Source of the DNA: Azonexaceae bacterium
GTDB taxonomy: Bacteria > Pseudomonadota > Gammaproteobacteria > Burkholderiales > Rhodocyclaceae
Length of the DNA: 64,000 bases
Assembly (NCBI GenBank): GCA_013335535.1
Contig: JAAXVL010000002.1
Coordinates: 186,001 to 250,000 of the forward strand
Direction of reading: 5' to 3'
Shown in pieces: positions 1 to 9,269 of the stretch. The position numbers were made by a program, and so were the translations under genes. How positions within the stretch are numbered: the stretch's first letter is position 1; each line of letters begins with the position of its first letter. The notes beneath the pieces were generated by a model. That model did not search any database and had not been told where the DNA came from. It saw only the letters and a program-made list of their open reading frames with translations.

Positions 1-1670
1 CTGACCTGGATGTCGAGCGCACGTGCCAGCCGGTCGACGATGGATAGCCCGAGACCCAGTCCCTTGTTGTGTTCGCGGGCAGTGTTGCCGACCTGATAGA
101 ACTCGGCAAAGATCGCGGCCTGATGTTCCCGGGCGATGCCGATGCCGCTGTCACGCACTTCGATCAGCAGCTGTTCGCCACGCCGTCGGACGGCGACGAG
201 AACCCGGCCGCCGGGCTGGGTGTAGCGCAGGGCGTTGGAAACCAGGTTGGCGATCATCCGGTCGAGCAGGAGCGGATCGGTGTTTGCCCATAAGGCGCTG
301 GGGCGGAAACGCAGCGTGATGTTGCGGTCGGCCGCAGCACGCCGGAAGGAATTGGCCACCCGCTCGAATACCGGCTGCAGCGGGAATGGACGGCAATCGG
401 GCTTGATTCCCGTGACATCGAGGCGGGAAATGTCGAGCAGCGAATCGAGCAACTCGCCGAGCATGGTCGTCGATGCAGAAATCTGTTCGGCCAGTCGTGG
501 CAGTTCGTTGGTCGTGCCGTTACGGAGCTGGCGCAAGAGGTCGGCCGAGAAGAGCGAAAGGGCGTGCAGGGGTTGCCGCAAATCGTGGCTGGCCGCGGCG
601 AGAAAGCGGCTTTTGGCTGCGTTGGCCCGCTCGGCTGCGTCTTTCCGCCCGGCCAGCTCGACCGTGGCGTCATGGATGCGCTCTTCGAGATGATCGTGGC
701 TGGCCGCCAGCTCGTCCGTCATGATCGACATTTCACGGACCTGGCGCCGTACCAGCATGGCCCCGACGAAGAGCACGATGCTGACCAGCAGGCCGAGCGA
801 GGCCAGTTCGACGAGCCGGGTATGCCACGCGGCGAGCACGGTTTTTTCCGAGATGGCGGTGAGGATGCGCAGGTCGGAAAAGCCAGGTACTTCGGCGACC
901 GAGACGAGCAGGCCATTGCCCTTGGTCATGCCGCTGACGGGGACGATGTCCCGTAGCCTGCCGTCGAACAGCACCGTGTCAGCCTTGGCGCCGAGGACGG
1001 CAGACTGTCGGCTGACGTCGCTCGGGCGGCAGGAGGCGATGATTTCGCCGCGGGCGTTGGTGAGCACCGCTTCAAAATCGTCGGACAGCCTGTTCGTCCA
1101 GCAAAAATCCTGCAGGTAGGCGGGTTCGATGGCGGCAAAGACGGTGCCCGAGAAAATGCCCTTATCCGCCGTCAGGCGCCGGCTGATGGCATAGGTGTAG
1201 CGCCCGGAGTTGCGGCCGACGTAGGGGCCGAACGTCGCGACATCGGCGCCCGCTTCCAGCGCGGCGAAATACGGGCGGTCCTTGACGTTGATCTGCGGCG
1301 TCGGGAAGTGCGTCGAAATGAAACGCTGGTTGCCGTGGCGATCGAAGACGATCAGGTCGCGCAATTGCGGCATCGAGCGCGAGTGGCGCTGGGCGATGTA
1401 TTCCCAGCCCCGGGACGACTCCCACTTTTCCCAATCGCGACGGGGTCCGGAAAGATCGCTGGCCGTGTCGCGCAGCAGCACGTCGATCGCTTCGAAGGTG
1501 CGCGCCGTGTGTTCGGCCATCATGAGGCTGAAGTGTTGCAGGCGGCGTTCGCCGACTTCAAGGTCGGAGTGGCGGACCAGCGTCAGGTCGATGACGAAGA
1601 CGAACAGAATGATCAGCGTGCCGGCCATGGCGGCCGTCAGGGCGAGTGTCTCGGGCTTTTTGGTCCGCAT
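1..1670 (-). CDS. Sensor histidine kinase, 3' end beyond window
   Basis: Membrane sensor kinase, incomplete: 556 codons are present and the frame is still open at base 1. The ATG at 1670 opens with a hydrophobic segment (about residues 13-30). An extracytoplasmic, probably Cache-like, region follows to about residue 280, then a second membrane segment (LGLLVSIVLFVGAMLV). The H box is ASHDLRQPLHAL with His362. The N box is MIANLVSNALRYT and the G boxes are DSGIGIA and KGLGLGLSIV. Kinases with the ASHDLRQPLHAL type of H box often carry a C-terminal receiver domain; whether this one does lies outside the window. It starts 6 bases after the methyltransferase stop, so the two are probably co-transcribed. 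The ligand is unknown. Confidence 0.9.
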   Translation of the reverse strand, partial: MRTKKPETLALTAAMAGTLIILFVFVIDLTLVRHSDLEVGERRLQHFSLMMAEHTARTFEAIDVLLRDTASDLSGPRRDWEKWESSRGWEYIAQRHSRSMPQLRDLIVFDRHGNQRFISTHFPTPQINVKDRPYFAALEAGADVATFGPYVGRNSGRYTYAISRRLTADKGIFSGTVFAAIEPAYLQDFCWTNRLSDDFEAVLTNARGEIIASCRPSDVSRQSAVLGAKADTVLFDGRLRDIVPVSGMTKGNGLLVSVAEVPGFSDLRILTAISEKTVLAAWHTRLVELASLGLLVSIVLFVGAMLVRRQVREMSIMTDELAASHDHLEERIHDATVELAGRKDAAERANAAKSRFLAAASHDLRQPLHALSLFSADLLRQLRNGTTNELPRLAEQISASTTMLGELLDSLLDISRLDVTGIKPDCRPFPLQPVFERVANSFRRAAADRNITLRFRPSALWANTDPLLLDRMIANLVSNALRYTQPGGRVLVAVRRRGEQLLIEVRDSGIGIAREHQAAIFAEFYQVGNTAREHNKGLGLGLSIVDRLARALDIQV

Positions 1671-1676
1671 GCCGGG

Positions 1677-2426
1677 CTAGAGCTGATAGCAGTAGAGCGG
1701 GCGGGGTGGTGTGCAATCGACGTCGATGATGCGATCCGGCGTCTGGCCCGGGACGGGAAAGCTGTTGCTGATGAAGAGGCTGCCCGGCGGCATTTCGGCC
1801 TTTACCTTTTCCCAGAGTCGGGGCATCGGCGCCGGGGACAGGAAGGCGTAAACCACATCGTAATCGCCCAGTTTCGCCTGCCACAAATCGTCCCAGCGCC
1901 AGCGGATGTTGGGGCGGCCGAGACTGAAAAAAGCGCCGACCAGCCAGGTCAGCGGGGCGTTTTCATAACCTGTGAAATGGCTGTCCGGTAGCGCGTCGGC
2001 GAGCGGCACGGTGGTGCTGCCGAGGCCGGCGCCGAGGTCGAGAAAACGGGTCGGCCCACGTTCGACCAGCAGCTCGCCCAGAGCGGTGACGGTCTGTTTG
2101 TTGGAGAGGTAAAGCGGCACCTGCCCGGACAGCGCGCCGCGAAAGATCAGCAGCAGGAAGATGGCGGCAAGCAGGAACCAGATCGGGTCAATGGCCAGTC
2201 GTTGCGTGTACCAGACCAGCGGCATGAATCCGGCGTGGATGACGCGCCACCACCACGGCTGGCGGGAGATCGTGGCAAAAAACAGGGCGACGCCACCGAT
2301 GGCCAGGCTGGTTTCCAGCCAAGGCATGGCTTCGGCGTTCCAGCCGTAATAAGGCCAGGCGATGGAGAGAACAAGAATGACAGCCGCCCCTTGCAGGGCG
2401 AATTGTCGTTTCGGCGTTGAGGACAT
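1677..2426 (-). CDS. Membrane-anchored SAM-dependent methyltransferase
   Basis: A 249-residue protein with three hydrophobic segments in its first 100 residues (near 10-27, 38-52 and 82-96). A class I methyltransferase fold follows. Motif I is FLDLGAGLGSTT (about residues 128-139) and an acidic GYEN follows strand 2, as expected for S-adenosylmethionine binding. The substrate cannot be told from sequence. The catalytic part should face the cytoplasm. It lies 9 bases downstream of the indolepyruvate oxidoreductase stop and just upstream of the sensor kinase, so the three may share a transcript. Confidence 0.75.
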   Translation of the reverse strand: MSSTPKRQFALQGAAVILVLSIAWPYYGWNAEAMPWLETSLAIGGVALFFATISRQPWWWRVIHAGFMPLVWYTQRLAIDPIWFLLAAIFLLLIFRGALSGQVPLYLSNKQTVTALGELLVERGPTRFLDLGAGLGSTTVPLADALPDSHFTGYENAPLTWLVGAFFSLGRPNIRWRWDDLWQAKLGDYDVVYAFLSPAPMPRLWEKVKAEMPPGSLFISNSFPVPGQTPDRIIDVDCTPPRPLYCYQL

Positions 2427-2435
2427 CCGGCGATT

Positions 2436-5400
2436 TTATGCCATCAGCGCGGATCTCGCCTTTTCTCTTGTGCGCGCAGCCTGTTCGGCCGCCTGGGTGC
2501 GAATCGGGCCGAAGCCACGAACGTTGGCCGGCCAGTCGGCCAGGGGCAGTGCGTTGCTGACTTTGCCGGGTGTCTGGCTGATCAGCTCGAGGTCGGCCTC
2601 GTAGTCGGCGAGCAATTTGTGGTCGAGGGCCTTTTCCGGGCCAAAGCGGAAGGGATCGAGCCAGCTGCCGCGCCGACTGCGGGCCTTGGCCAGCATTTTC
2701 AGCACCGGCAATAGCCAGGGGCCGAAAGTGATTTTCTGCGGTCGGCCATCCGGGCCAGGTTTGGCGAAGAGCGGCGGGGCGAGGTTGAAACTGAGGCGGA
2801 GGTCACCTTCGAATTGCTCGCCGAGTTGCTTGAGGAAACTGCCTTCGGTGTACAGGCGGGCGACTTCGTACTCGTCCTTGGGGGCGAGCAGGCGGGCGTA
2901 CTGGGTGGCGACGGCGCGGGTCAGGGCGTCGTTGCCGAGGCGGCGGATGGATTCGACCCGGCTGTTGTAGCGCTCGGCGAGGCCGGCGTCCTGGTAGGCG
3001 GTGAGGTGTTCGACGCGGCTGGCGATGAGTTCGTCCAGCGTTTGTTCGGGCAAGGGCTGGCCGGTCAGCGGGCCGGCGATTTTGGCGACGCGTTCCGGGT
3101 CGGTCGCGGCGCGTCGGCCCCATTCGAAGGCTTGGCGGTTGGCGTCGACGGCGGCGCCGTTGAGTTCGATGGCGCGGTCCAGCGCCGCGGCGGACACCGG
3201 CACCAGGCCGAGTTGCCAGGCGTAGCCGAGGAGCAGCATGTTGCCGTAGAGGGCGTCGCCCATCAGGCGGCTGGCCAGGTGCTGGGCATCGATGAACTGG
3301 ACGCGGTCGGCGCCCAGGGTGTCGGTGAGTTGCGTCTTGAGGCCGGCCAGCGGGAAGTGCCAGTCGCGGTTGCGCGTGAATTCGGCGGTCGGCGTGTCGG
3401 TGCAGCTGACGACGGCGCGCGTACGGCCGTCGAGCATTTTCGCCAGGGCTTCGCTGCTGGCGCTGACGACGAGGTCGCCGCCGAGCACGGCGTGGGCTTC
3501 GCCAGTGGCGATGCGGGCCGCATGGATGTCCTCGGGGCGGTCGGCGATGCGCAGGTGGGAGAAGACGGCGCCGTATTTTTGCGCCAGGCCGGTCATGTCG
3601 AGGGTCGAAATGCCCTTGCCGTCGAGGTGGGCGGCCATGCCGATGAGGGCGCCGAGGGTGATGACGCCCATGCCGCCGACGCCGGTGATGAGCAGGTTGT
3701 AGGGCTGGGCCGTGGATGGGAGTTTGGGGGATTTCAAAATCGGCCAGTTTTCCCGGTTGACCGTGGAATTCACCGTCTTGCGCAGCTTGCCGCCTTCTAT
3801 CGTGACGAAGCTCGGGCAGAAGCCTTTGACGCAGGAGAAATCCTGGTTGCACGACGACTGGTCGATCTGGCGCTTGGTGCCGAAGGCCGTTTCGACGGGC
3901 ACGATGGACAGGCAGTTCGATTGCACCGAGCAGTCGCCGCAGCCTTCGCAGACGGCTTCGTTGATGACGACGCGCTGGGCGATGGCTGGCATCTTGCCGC
4001 GTTTGCGCCGGCGCCGGGCTTCGGTGGCGCAGACCTGGTCGTAGATTAGGACGGTGACGCCGGGTTCCTCGCGCAGTTCGCGCTGTACGGTGTCGAGTTC
4101 GTCGCGGTGGCGGATCGGCACGTTGGGGGCGAGGTCGGTGATCCCGGCGTACTTGGCCGGGTCGTTGGTGACAATGACCATCTTGCCGACGCCCTCGGCT
4201 TCAAGCTGGCGCGTGATGCGGGCGACGCTCAGGATGCCGTCGACGGGCTGGCCGCCGGTCATCGCGACGGCGTCGTTGTAGAGGATTTTGTAGGTGATCG
4301 GCACCTTGGCGGCGATGGACTGGCGGATGGCGAGGATGCCGGAATGGAAATAGGTGCCGTCGCCGAGGTTGGCGAAGATGTGTTTTTCGCTGGTGAAGGG
4401 CGCCTGGCCGACCCAGGGCACGCCTTCGCCGCCCATGTGGGTGAAGGTCGAGGTTGAGCGGTCCATCCACGTCACCATGTAGTGGCAGCCGATGCCGGCG
4501 ACGGCGCGCGAGCCTTCCGGGACGCGGGTCGAGCTGTTGTGCGGGCAGCCCGAGCAGAAATGCGGTTTGCGCTCGGCGAGGACAATGGGCGTCAGCGCCG
4601 CTTTCTGCTTGCTTTCGATCAGCGCGAGGCGGGCGGCGATGGTCGGCGAGGTGAAGAAGCGGCCGATGCGTTCGGCGATGACGCGGGCGATGGTGGCGAC
4701 CGGCAGTTCGCCGGTGGCCGGCAGCAGCCAGCCGCCTTCGGACCACTCGCCGATTTCGTCGAACTTGCCGATGACGCGCGGGCGGACATCGTCCTTCCAG
4801 TTGTACAGCTCTTCCTTGAGCTGGTATTCGAGCAGCTGGCGCTTTTCCTCGACGACGAGGATTTCCTCGAGCCCTTCGGCGAAATGGCGGACGCCTTCCG
4901 GTTCGAGCGGCCAGACCATGCCGACCTTGAACAGCCGGATGCCGATTTCGCCGGCCAGCGCGTCGTCAATGCCGAGTTCGTCGAGAGCCTGACGGACGTC
5001 GAGGTAGGACTTGCCGGCGGTCAAAATGCCGAGGCGCGGGGCAGGTGAATCGATGATCAGCTTGTTCAGTCCATTGGCCCGGCAGTAGGCCAGCGCGGCG
5101 TAGAGCTTGTGGTTGAGCAGGCGGGCTTCCTGGACCAGCGGCGGGTCGGGCCAGCGGATGTTAAGGCCGTCTGGTGGCAATTTGAAATTTGGCGGAAAAA
5201 TCGGGTTGACCGTGGCAGGGTCGATGCTGACCGAGGCCGAGGTCTCGACCGTGTCGGCCAGCGCCTTGAAGGCCACCCAGCAGCCCGAATAGCGGCTCAT
5301 CGCCCAGCCGTGCAGGCCGAAATCGAGGTATTCCTGCACGTTTGCCGGGTAGAGCACCGGCATCATGACCGCCTTGAAAAAGTGCTCGGTCTGGTGCGGC

Positions 5401-5891
5401 AGGGTCGATGACTTGGCGGCATGGTCGTCGCCGGCAATGACCAGCACGCCACCGAATTTCGAACTGCCGGCCGCGTTGGCGTGGCGGAAGACGTCGCCAC
5501 AGCGGTCGACGCCCGGGCCCTTGCCGTACCACAGGCCGAACACGCCGTCGTAGAGCGCGCCGGGAAAAAGATTGACCTGCTGGCTACCCCACACTGCCGT
5601 CGCCGCCATGTCCTCGTTGAGGCCGGGCTGGAAGGTAATGTGGTGTTCGGCGAGATGCTGTTTGGCCTTCCACAGGCCGAGGTCGAGGTTGCCGAGCGGG
5701 CTGCCGCGATAGCCGGAAATGAAGCCGGCGGTGTTGAGCCCGGCGGCGAGGTCGCGTTCGCGCTGCAGCATGGGCAGGCGGATCAGTGCCTGGGTCCCGG
5801 TCAGAAAGACGCGGCCGGTATGGCGGGTGTATTTGTCGTCGATCGATGCGGACAGATCGGTTGGCAGGGGCGGTTGCGCCAGATTGCTCAT
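2436..5891 (-). CDS. Indolepyruvate:ferredoxin oxidoreductase, fused alpha-beta type
   Basis: A 1151-residue single-chain 2-oxoacid:ferredoxin oxidoreductase. This family oxidatively decarboxylates indolepyruvate and other aryl pyruvates to the acyl-CoA, reducing ferredoxin, in aromatic amino acid catabolism. The N-terminal pyrimidine-binding region leads into a TPP-binding part with GDGTYFHSG and a later Asn-Asp pair (ILYNDAVAMTGG). A ferredoxin-like cysteine cluster (CEGCGDCSVQSNC, then CNQDFSC and CPS) sits near residues 650-690. The gamma-type domain begins at LLITGVGGMGV. The length is normal for the fused proteobacterial form. Two copies of the dispersed CCGGTYGACCGTGG repeat lie inside the gene, encoding residues about 226-232 (ATVNPIF) and 709-716 (STVNRENW, in the linker before the gamma domain). 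Confidence 0.93.
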   Translation of the reverse strand: MSNLAQPPLPTDLSASIDDKYTRHTGRVFLTGTQALIRLPMLQRERDLAAGLNTAGFISGYRGSPLGNLDLGLWKAKQHLAEHHITFQPGLNEDMAATAVWGSQQVNLFPGALYDGVFGLWYGKGPGVDRCGDVFRHANAAGSSKFGGVLVIAGDDHAAKSSTLPHQTEHFFKAVMMPVLYPANVQEYLDFGLHGWAMSRYSGCWVAFKALADTVETSASVSIDPATVNPIFPPNFKLPPDGLNIRWPDPPLVQEARLLNHKLYAALAYCRANGLNKLIIDSPAPRLGILTAGKSYLDVRQALDELGIDDALAGEIGIRLFKVGMVWPLEPEGVRHFAEGLEEILVVEEKRQLLEYQLKEELYNWKDDVRPRVIGKFDEIGEWSEGGWLLPATGELPVATIARVIAERIGRFFTSPTIAARLALIESKQKAALTPIVLAERKPHFCSGCPHNSSTRVPEGSRAVAGIGCHYMVTWMDRSTSTFTHMGGEGVPWVGQAPFTSEKHIFANLGDGTYFHSGILAIRQSIAAKVPITYKILYNDAVAMTGGQPVDGILSVARITRQLEAEGVGKMVIVTNDPAKYAGITDLAPNVPIRHRDELDTVQRELREEPGVTVLIYDQVCATEARRRRKRGKMPAIAQRVVINEAVCEGCGDCSVQSNCLSIVPVETAFGTKRQIDQSSCNQDFSCVKGFCPSFVTIEGGKLRKTVNSTVNRENWPILKSPKLPSTAQPYNLLITGVGGMGVITLGALIGMAAHLDGKGISTLDMTGLAQKYGAVFSHLRIADRPEDIHAARIATGEAHAVLGGDLVVSASSEALAKMLDGRTRAVVSCTDTPTAEFTRNRDWHFPLAGLKTQLTDTLGADRVQFIDAQHLASRLMGDALYGNMLLLGYAWQLGLVPVSAAALDRAIELNGAAVDANRQAFEWGRRAATDPERVAKIAGPLTGQPLPEQTLDELIASRVEHLTAYQDAGLAERYNSRVESIRRLGNDALTRAVATQYARLLAPKDEYEVARLYTEGSFLKQLGEQFEGDLRLSFNLAPPLFAKPGPDGRPQKITFGPWLLPVLKMLAKARSRRGSWLDPFRFGPEKALDHKLLADYEADLELISQTPGKVSNALPLADWPANVRGFGPIRTQAAEQAARTREKARSALMA
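3731..3774 (+). repeat. Dispersed CCGGTYGACCGTGG repeat, copy A
   Basis: Core CCGGTTGACCGTGG at 3753-3766. It is preceded by the AT-rich left arm (ATTTCAAAATCGGCCAGTTTTC) typical of this element. It is antisense to and inside the indolepyruvate oxidoreductase gene, encoding a linker. Confidence 0.85.
5181..5217 (+). repeat. Dispersed CCGGTYGACCGTGG repeat, copy B (one mismatch)
   Basis: Core CGGGTTGACCGTGG at 5202-5215, one base off the consensus. The left arm TTTGAAATTTGGCGGAAAAAT precedes it. It is antisense inside the indolepyruvate oxidoreductase gene. Confidence 0.7.
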
Positions 5892-6009
5892 CTTTGTCTC
5901 CGGTTATGACGCCTTGTGGGCGGTTTCGGACAGCCGGCACCGGGGGTGGTGGCGCAGGCTGCTAGGAGATTGGATTGTGCTGGCCGGCGAACGTTCCGGC
6001 CATGCGGGA

Positions 6010-7875
6010 TTACCCGGGCAGGCCGAGGCGCAGCGTGAAGCTGAAGGTGCTGCCGACGCCTTCCTGGCTGCGCACGGTGAGGCGGCCGCCCATCATGTCG
6101 ACGAGCTGGTTGGAAATGGTCAGGCCGAGGCCGGTGCCGCCAAAGTTTCGGGTGGTCGACGTATCGGCCTGGGCGAAGGCCTGGAAAATCGAGTCAAGAC
6201 GGTCAGCCGGGATGCCGATACCGGTGTCGGCGATGTCGACGGCCAGCATCACGTCGCTACTGCCTGTTTCGACAACGCGGACGGTGACCGCGATGCTGCC
6301 GGCGAGGGTGAATTTGACCGCATTGCCGATCAGGTTGAGCAGGACCTGACGGATGCGTAGTGGGTCGCCGATCAGGGTTTCCGGCAAATCCGCCGGCAGG
6401 GTGCAGGTGCTGACCAGGCCCTTGTCCCTGATTTGCGGCGTCATCAGGCGGAGGACGTCATTGACCAGCGGGGCGAATTCGAACGGCGTATGTTCGATGT
6501 GCAGCTTGCCGGCCTCGATCTTGGAGACATCGAGAATGTCGTTGAGGATGGCCAGAAGACTGTTGGCCGACACCTGGGCGATGTTCAGGTATTCCTGGGT
6601 CTCGTCATCGAGCTTGTTCATCCGGGCCAGTTCGATCATGCCGATGACGCCGTTCATCGGCGTCCGCAATTCATGGCTCATGTTGGCCAGAAACTCGCTC
6701 TTTGCCTTGTTGGCCGCTTCCGCCGACTCTTTTGCCGCCGCCAGGTTTTCCATGATTTTCGAGCGCTGCTCCTCGCTGGCCGCCAGCGCCAGTTCGGCCT
6801 TGTTGCGGGCGCCGAGAAACTCGTTGAAGGCAGCGGCGACCGTACTGATTTCACTGCTGCTGATTTCGGGCACCGGCTCGGCGGCCTGCCCCGGACGCAT
6901 CGCGCTGGCCCGCTGGCGCATGGCGGCGGCCAGTTGCCCCAGCGGCCTCGAGATGCGCACCGAAAAGAGCCAGAGCAGCGGCGCAGCAAGCAACATGAGC
7001 AGGATGGAAATGGTCGCCAGGCGCTGTTCGATGTTGCGGATGGGCCGGAAAGCCTCGCTGGTGGGAATGACCGATGAAATGATCCAGTCCGTCGAGGCCA
7101 GCCGCTTGAAGGTGAACAGGCCGACGAGTCCCCGGCTGTTGGTGCCTTCGAGCGTCCCTTCAAAACCGGCAAGGGCGCGGTCAAGAGCCGGGTTGGCACC
7201 CGGTGGCGCCACTTCCTTCATGATCCGCTCTTTGTTCGGATGGGCGATGACCAGCCGGTTCATGCTGACCAGATACAAATAGCCGTTCTCGCCAATCTTG
7301 CGCGTTCCCAGCGTGCCGATCAGGTTGGGCTTGTAGAGGTTGAGCACGCCACCGAAGATCGCGACGAGCTCGCCCTGGGCATTGAGAACGGGGGCGGCCA
7401 TGACGATGATCGGCTGCTGCGTGGCTTTGCCGAGGATGGGTTGCGAAATCGTCGGCTTGAGCGTTTTCTGGACGTTCTGGATGTAGTCCCGGTTGCTCAT
7501 GTCGAGGTCGCGTCGCCCAGGCTTGACCGGCCAGTCGACGAGCAGCAGGCCCTTGGCATCGAAAATGTAGAGGTCGTCGAACAGCGTCAACAGGGTGGGG
7601 CGCTCGCGCAGATGGCGTTCGAGCGCCTCGAGATCGGTCAGTCGGTCCTGCGGCACGGTGGTGGATACCGTGGTCAGGGCACGCAGGCGATCCTGCAGTT
7701 TGTCATCGATATTGCCGGCCAGTTCACTGAGAAAGGCAAACTGCTCGGCTTCGATACGTTTGCCGAGTTCTTCGCGCAGCACCGAGTATTGGCCGAAAAA
7801 CTGGACGAGCAGCAGAAGCAGCGCGGTGCTGATGGCGCCTACAGTGAGCTTGAGTTTGAGGCTGTAGGGCGACAT
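6010..7875 (-). CDS. Cache-domain hybrid-free sensor histidine kinase
   Basis: A 621-residue membrane kinase starting at the ATG at 7875 ([14 protein letters not shown]). Membrane helix 1 is near residues 8-28. A large periplasmic double-Cache-like domain (about 30-275) follows, with membrane helix 2 near 285-305. After a HAMP-like and coiled-coil linker come HisKA ([19 protein letters not shown], His401) and HATPase_c ([30 protein letters not shown]). There is no receiver or HPt domain, so a separate response regulator must be used; none is nearby. The start lies 2 bases after the stop of the flavoprotein gene, so translation is probably coupled. The frame stays open upstream to 8349, but that extension overlaps the flavoprotein gene and is not credible. 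Confidence 0.9.
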   Translation of the reverse strand: MSPYSLKLKLTVGAISTALLLLLVQFFGQYSVLREELGKRIEAEQFAFLSELAGNIDDKLQDRLRALTTVSTTVPQDRLTDLEALERHLRERPTLLTLFDDLYIFDAKGLLLVDWPVKPGRRDLDMSNRDYIQNVQKTLKPTISQPILGKATQQPIIVMAAPVLNAQGELVAIFGGVLNLYKPNLIGTLGTRKIGENGYLYLVSMNRLVIAHPNKERIMKEVAPPGANPALDRALAGFEGTLEGTNSRGLVGLFTFKRLASTDWIISSVIPTSEAFRPIRNIEQRLATISILLMLLAAPLLWLFSVRISRPLGQLAAAMRQRASAMRPGQAAEPVPEISSSEISTVAAAFNEFLGARNKAELALAASEEQRSKIMENLAAAKESAEAANKAKSEFLANMSHELRTPMNGVIGMIELARMNKLDDETQEYLNIAQVSANSLLAILNDILDVSKIEAGKLHIEHTPFEFAPLVNDVLRLMTPQIRDKGLVSTCTLPADLPETLIGDPLRIRQVLLNLIGNAVKFTLAGSIAVTVRVVETGSSDVMLAVDIADTGIGIPADRLDSIFQAFAQADTSTTRNFGGTGLGLTISNQLVDMMGGRLTVRSQEGVGSTFSFTLRLGLPG

Positions 7876-7877
7876 GG

Positions 7878-9269
7878 TCAGCGTGCAGGTGGCAGAACTT
7901 TTCCGGGATTCAGGATGTTGTGCGGATCGAGTGCCTGCTTGATTGAACGCATCACCTCGACGGCAATTTCGCCATGCTCGAGGCACAGATATTTGCGCTT
8001 GCCCAGCCCGATGCCGTGTTCGCCGGTACAGGTGCCTTCCATGGCGATGGCGCGTTCGACAACGCGCTGGCTGATCCATGCCGCTTCGGCCATGTCCTGC
8101 TCGTTGCCGGTGTCGACGAGTACGACGAGATGGAAATTGCCGTCGCCGACATGGCCGAACAGGGCAATCGGAATGCTCACCTGGGCGATGTCCTCGTTGG
8201 TCGCCGCGATGCATTCGGCGAGCCGGGAAATCGGTACGCAGACGTCGGTCGGGAAACAGCGGCAGCCGGGTTTGAGTTGCAGGCAGGCGAAATAGGCGTC
8301 GTGGCGGGCTTGCCAAAGGCGGCTGCGGTCTTCCGGCCGGGCGGCCCACTCGAAATGCGTGCCGCCGAGGTCGTCGGCAATGCCTTGTACGGTTTGCGCC
8401 TGCTCCTCGACCGAAGCCGGGCTGCCGTGGAATTCGAAAAACAGCGTCGGCGCTTCGGCCAGCGTGGTCTTGCTGAACAGGTTGATGGCTTTCAGCGACA
8501 GTGCATCAAGCAGTTCGATGCGGGCCACCGGGACGCCGAGCTGGATGGTCTGGATGACCGTCTGCACGGCCGAGTCGACGTCAGGGAAGCTGCACACGGC
8601 GGCCGAAATGGCTTCGGGGATCGGGTAGAGCTTGACGGTCAGCTCGGCCATGATGCCGAGCGTGCCTTCGGAGCCGACGAGCAGGCGCGTCAGGTCGTAG
8701 CCGGCGGAGGACTTGCGGGCGCGACCGCCGGTTTTCATGATGCGGCCGTCAGCCAGCACGGTCGTCGTCGCCATGACGTTGTCGCGCATCGTGCCGTAGC
8801 GCACGGCGTTGGTGCCCGAGGCGCGGGTCGCTGCCATGCCGCCAAGCGTCGCATCGGCACCGGGGTCGATGGGGAAGAAGAGGCCGGTACCTTTCAGGGC
8901 GTCGTTCAATTGCTTGCGCGTGACGCCGGCCTGCACTGTCGCATCGCCGTCTTCGGCGTGGATGACGATGATCTGGTTCATGCCCGAAAGATCGAGCGAA
9001 ATGCCGCCGCCCGGGGCCAGCACGTGGCCTTCGACCGAACTGCCGACGCCGTAGGGAATGACCGGCACGCCGTGTTCGGCGCACATTGCCACGGTCAACC
9101 GGATTTCTTCGACATTTTCAGCAAAGACGACGCCGCCCGGCAGCATCGGGTCATGGACGGATTCATCGCGGCCATGCTGCTGGCGCGTCGAGTCGCCTTG
9201 GGAAAAACGGTGCTGGAATTGCTGTTGCAGCGCTTGCCGGAGAGCATCCGGAATCGATGGAGAGGTCAC
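7878..9269 (-). CDS. FAD-linked D-lactate dehydrogenase-like oxidase
   Basis: A 463-residue flavoprotein of the GlcD/LDHD (VAO/PCMH fold) family, which oxidises D-2-hydroxy acids such as D-lactate or glycolate. The N-terminal FAD domain shows [23 protein letters not shown] (residues about 69-91), the pyrophosphate loop [23 protein letters not shown] and [11 protein letters not shown]. The C-terminal FAD-linked oxidase domain has HVGDGNFH (metal/substrate histidines) and ends with [13 protein letters not shown] and [10 protein letters not shown]. The start is a GTG overlapping the upstream stop as GTGA. The upstream partner is the acyltransferase-PilZ gene and the downstream one a Cache histidine kinase. 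The exact substrate is not determined. Confidence 0.88.
   Translation of the reverse strand: MTSPSIPDALRQALQQQFQHRFSQGDSTRQQHGRDESVHDPMLPGGVVFAENVEEIRLTVAMCAEHGVPVIPYGVGSSVEGHVLAPGGGISLDLSGMNQIIVIHAEDGDATVQAGVTRKQLNDALKGTGLFFPIDPGADATLGGMAATRASGTNAVRYGTMRDNVMATTTVLADGRIMKTGGRARKSSAGYDLTRLLVGSEGTLGIMAELTVKLYPIPEAISAAVCSFPDVDSAVQTVIQTIQLGVPVARIELLDALSLKAINLFSKTTLAEAPTLFFEFHGSPASVEEQAQTVQGIADDLGGTHFEWAARPEDRSRLWQARHDAYFACLQLKPGCRCFPTDVCVPISRLAECIAATNEDIAQVSIPIALFGHVGDGNFHLVVLVDTGNEQDMAEAAWISQRVVERAIAMEGTCTGEHGIGLGKRKYLCLEHGEIAVEVMRSIKQALDPHNILNPGKVLPPAR
9086..9102 (-). repeat. Dispersed CCGGTYGACCGTGG repeat, copy C (core only)
   Basis: Exact core CCGGTTGACCGTGG on the minus strand at 9102-9089, extended by CAA as in other copies. 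The AT-rich left arm is weak. It encodes residues 57-61 (RLTVA) of the flavoprotein, a helix conserved in that family, so this copy could be fortuitous. Confidence 0.55.

Noticed and set aside
2814-4049. Long plus-strand open frame opposite the indolepyruvate oxidoreductase
   Set aside because: The protein is low-complexity (Ala, Gly, Glu, Asp), which is typical of an antisense frame in GC-rich coding DNA. No ribosome site or family resemblance is seen.
7876-8349. N-terminal extension of the Cache histidine kinase to 779 residues
   Set aside because: The extra part overlaps the flavoprotein gene in another frame, is Arg/Pro-rich without family character, and precedes the obvious start MSPYSLKL.
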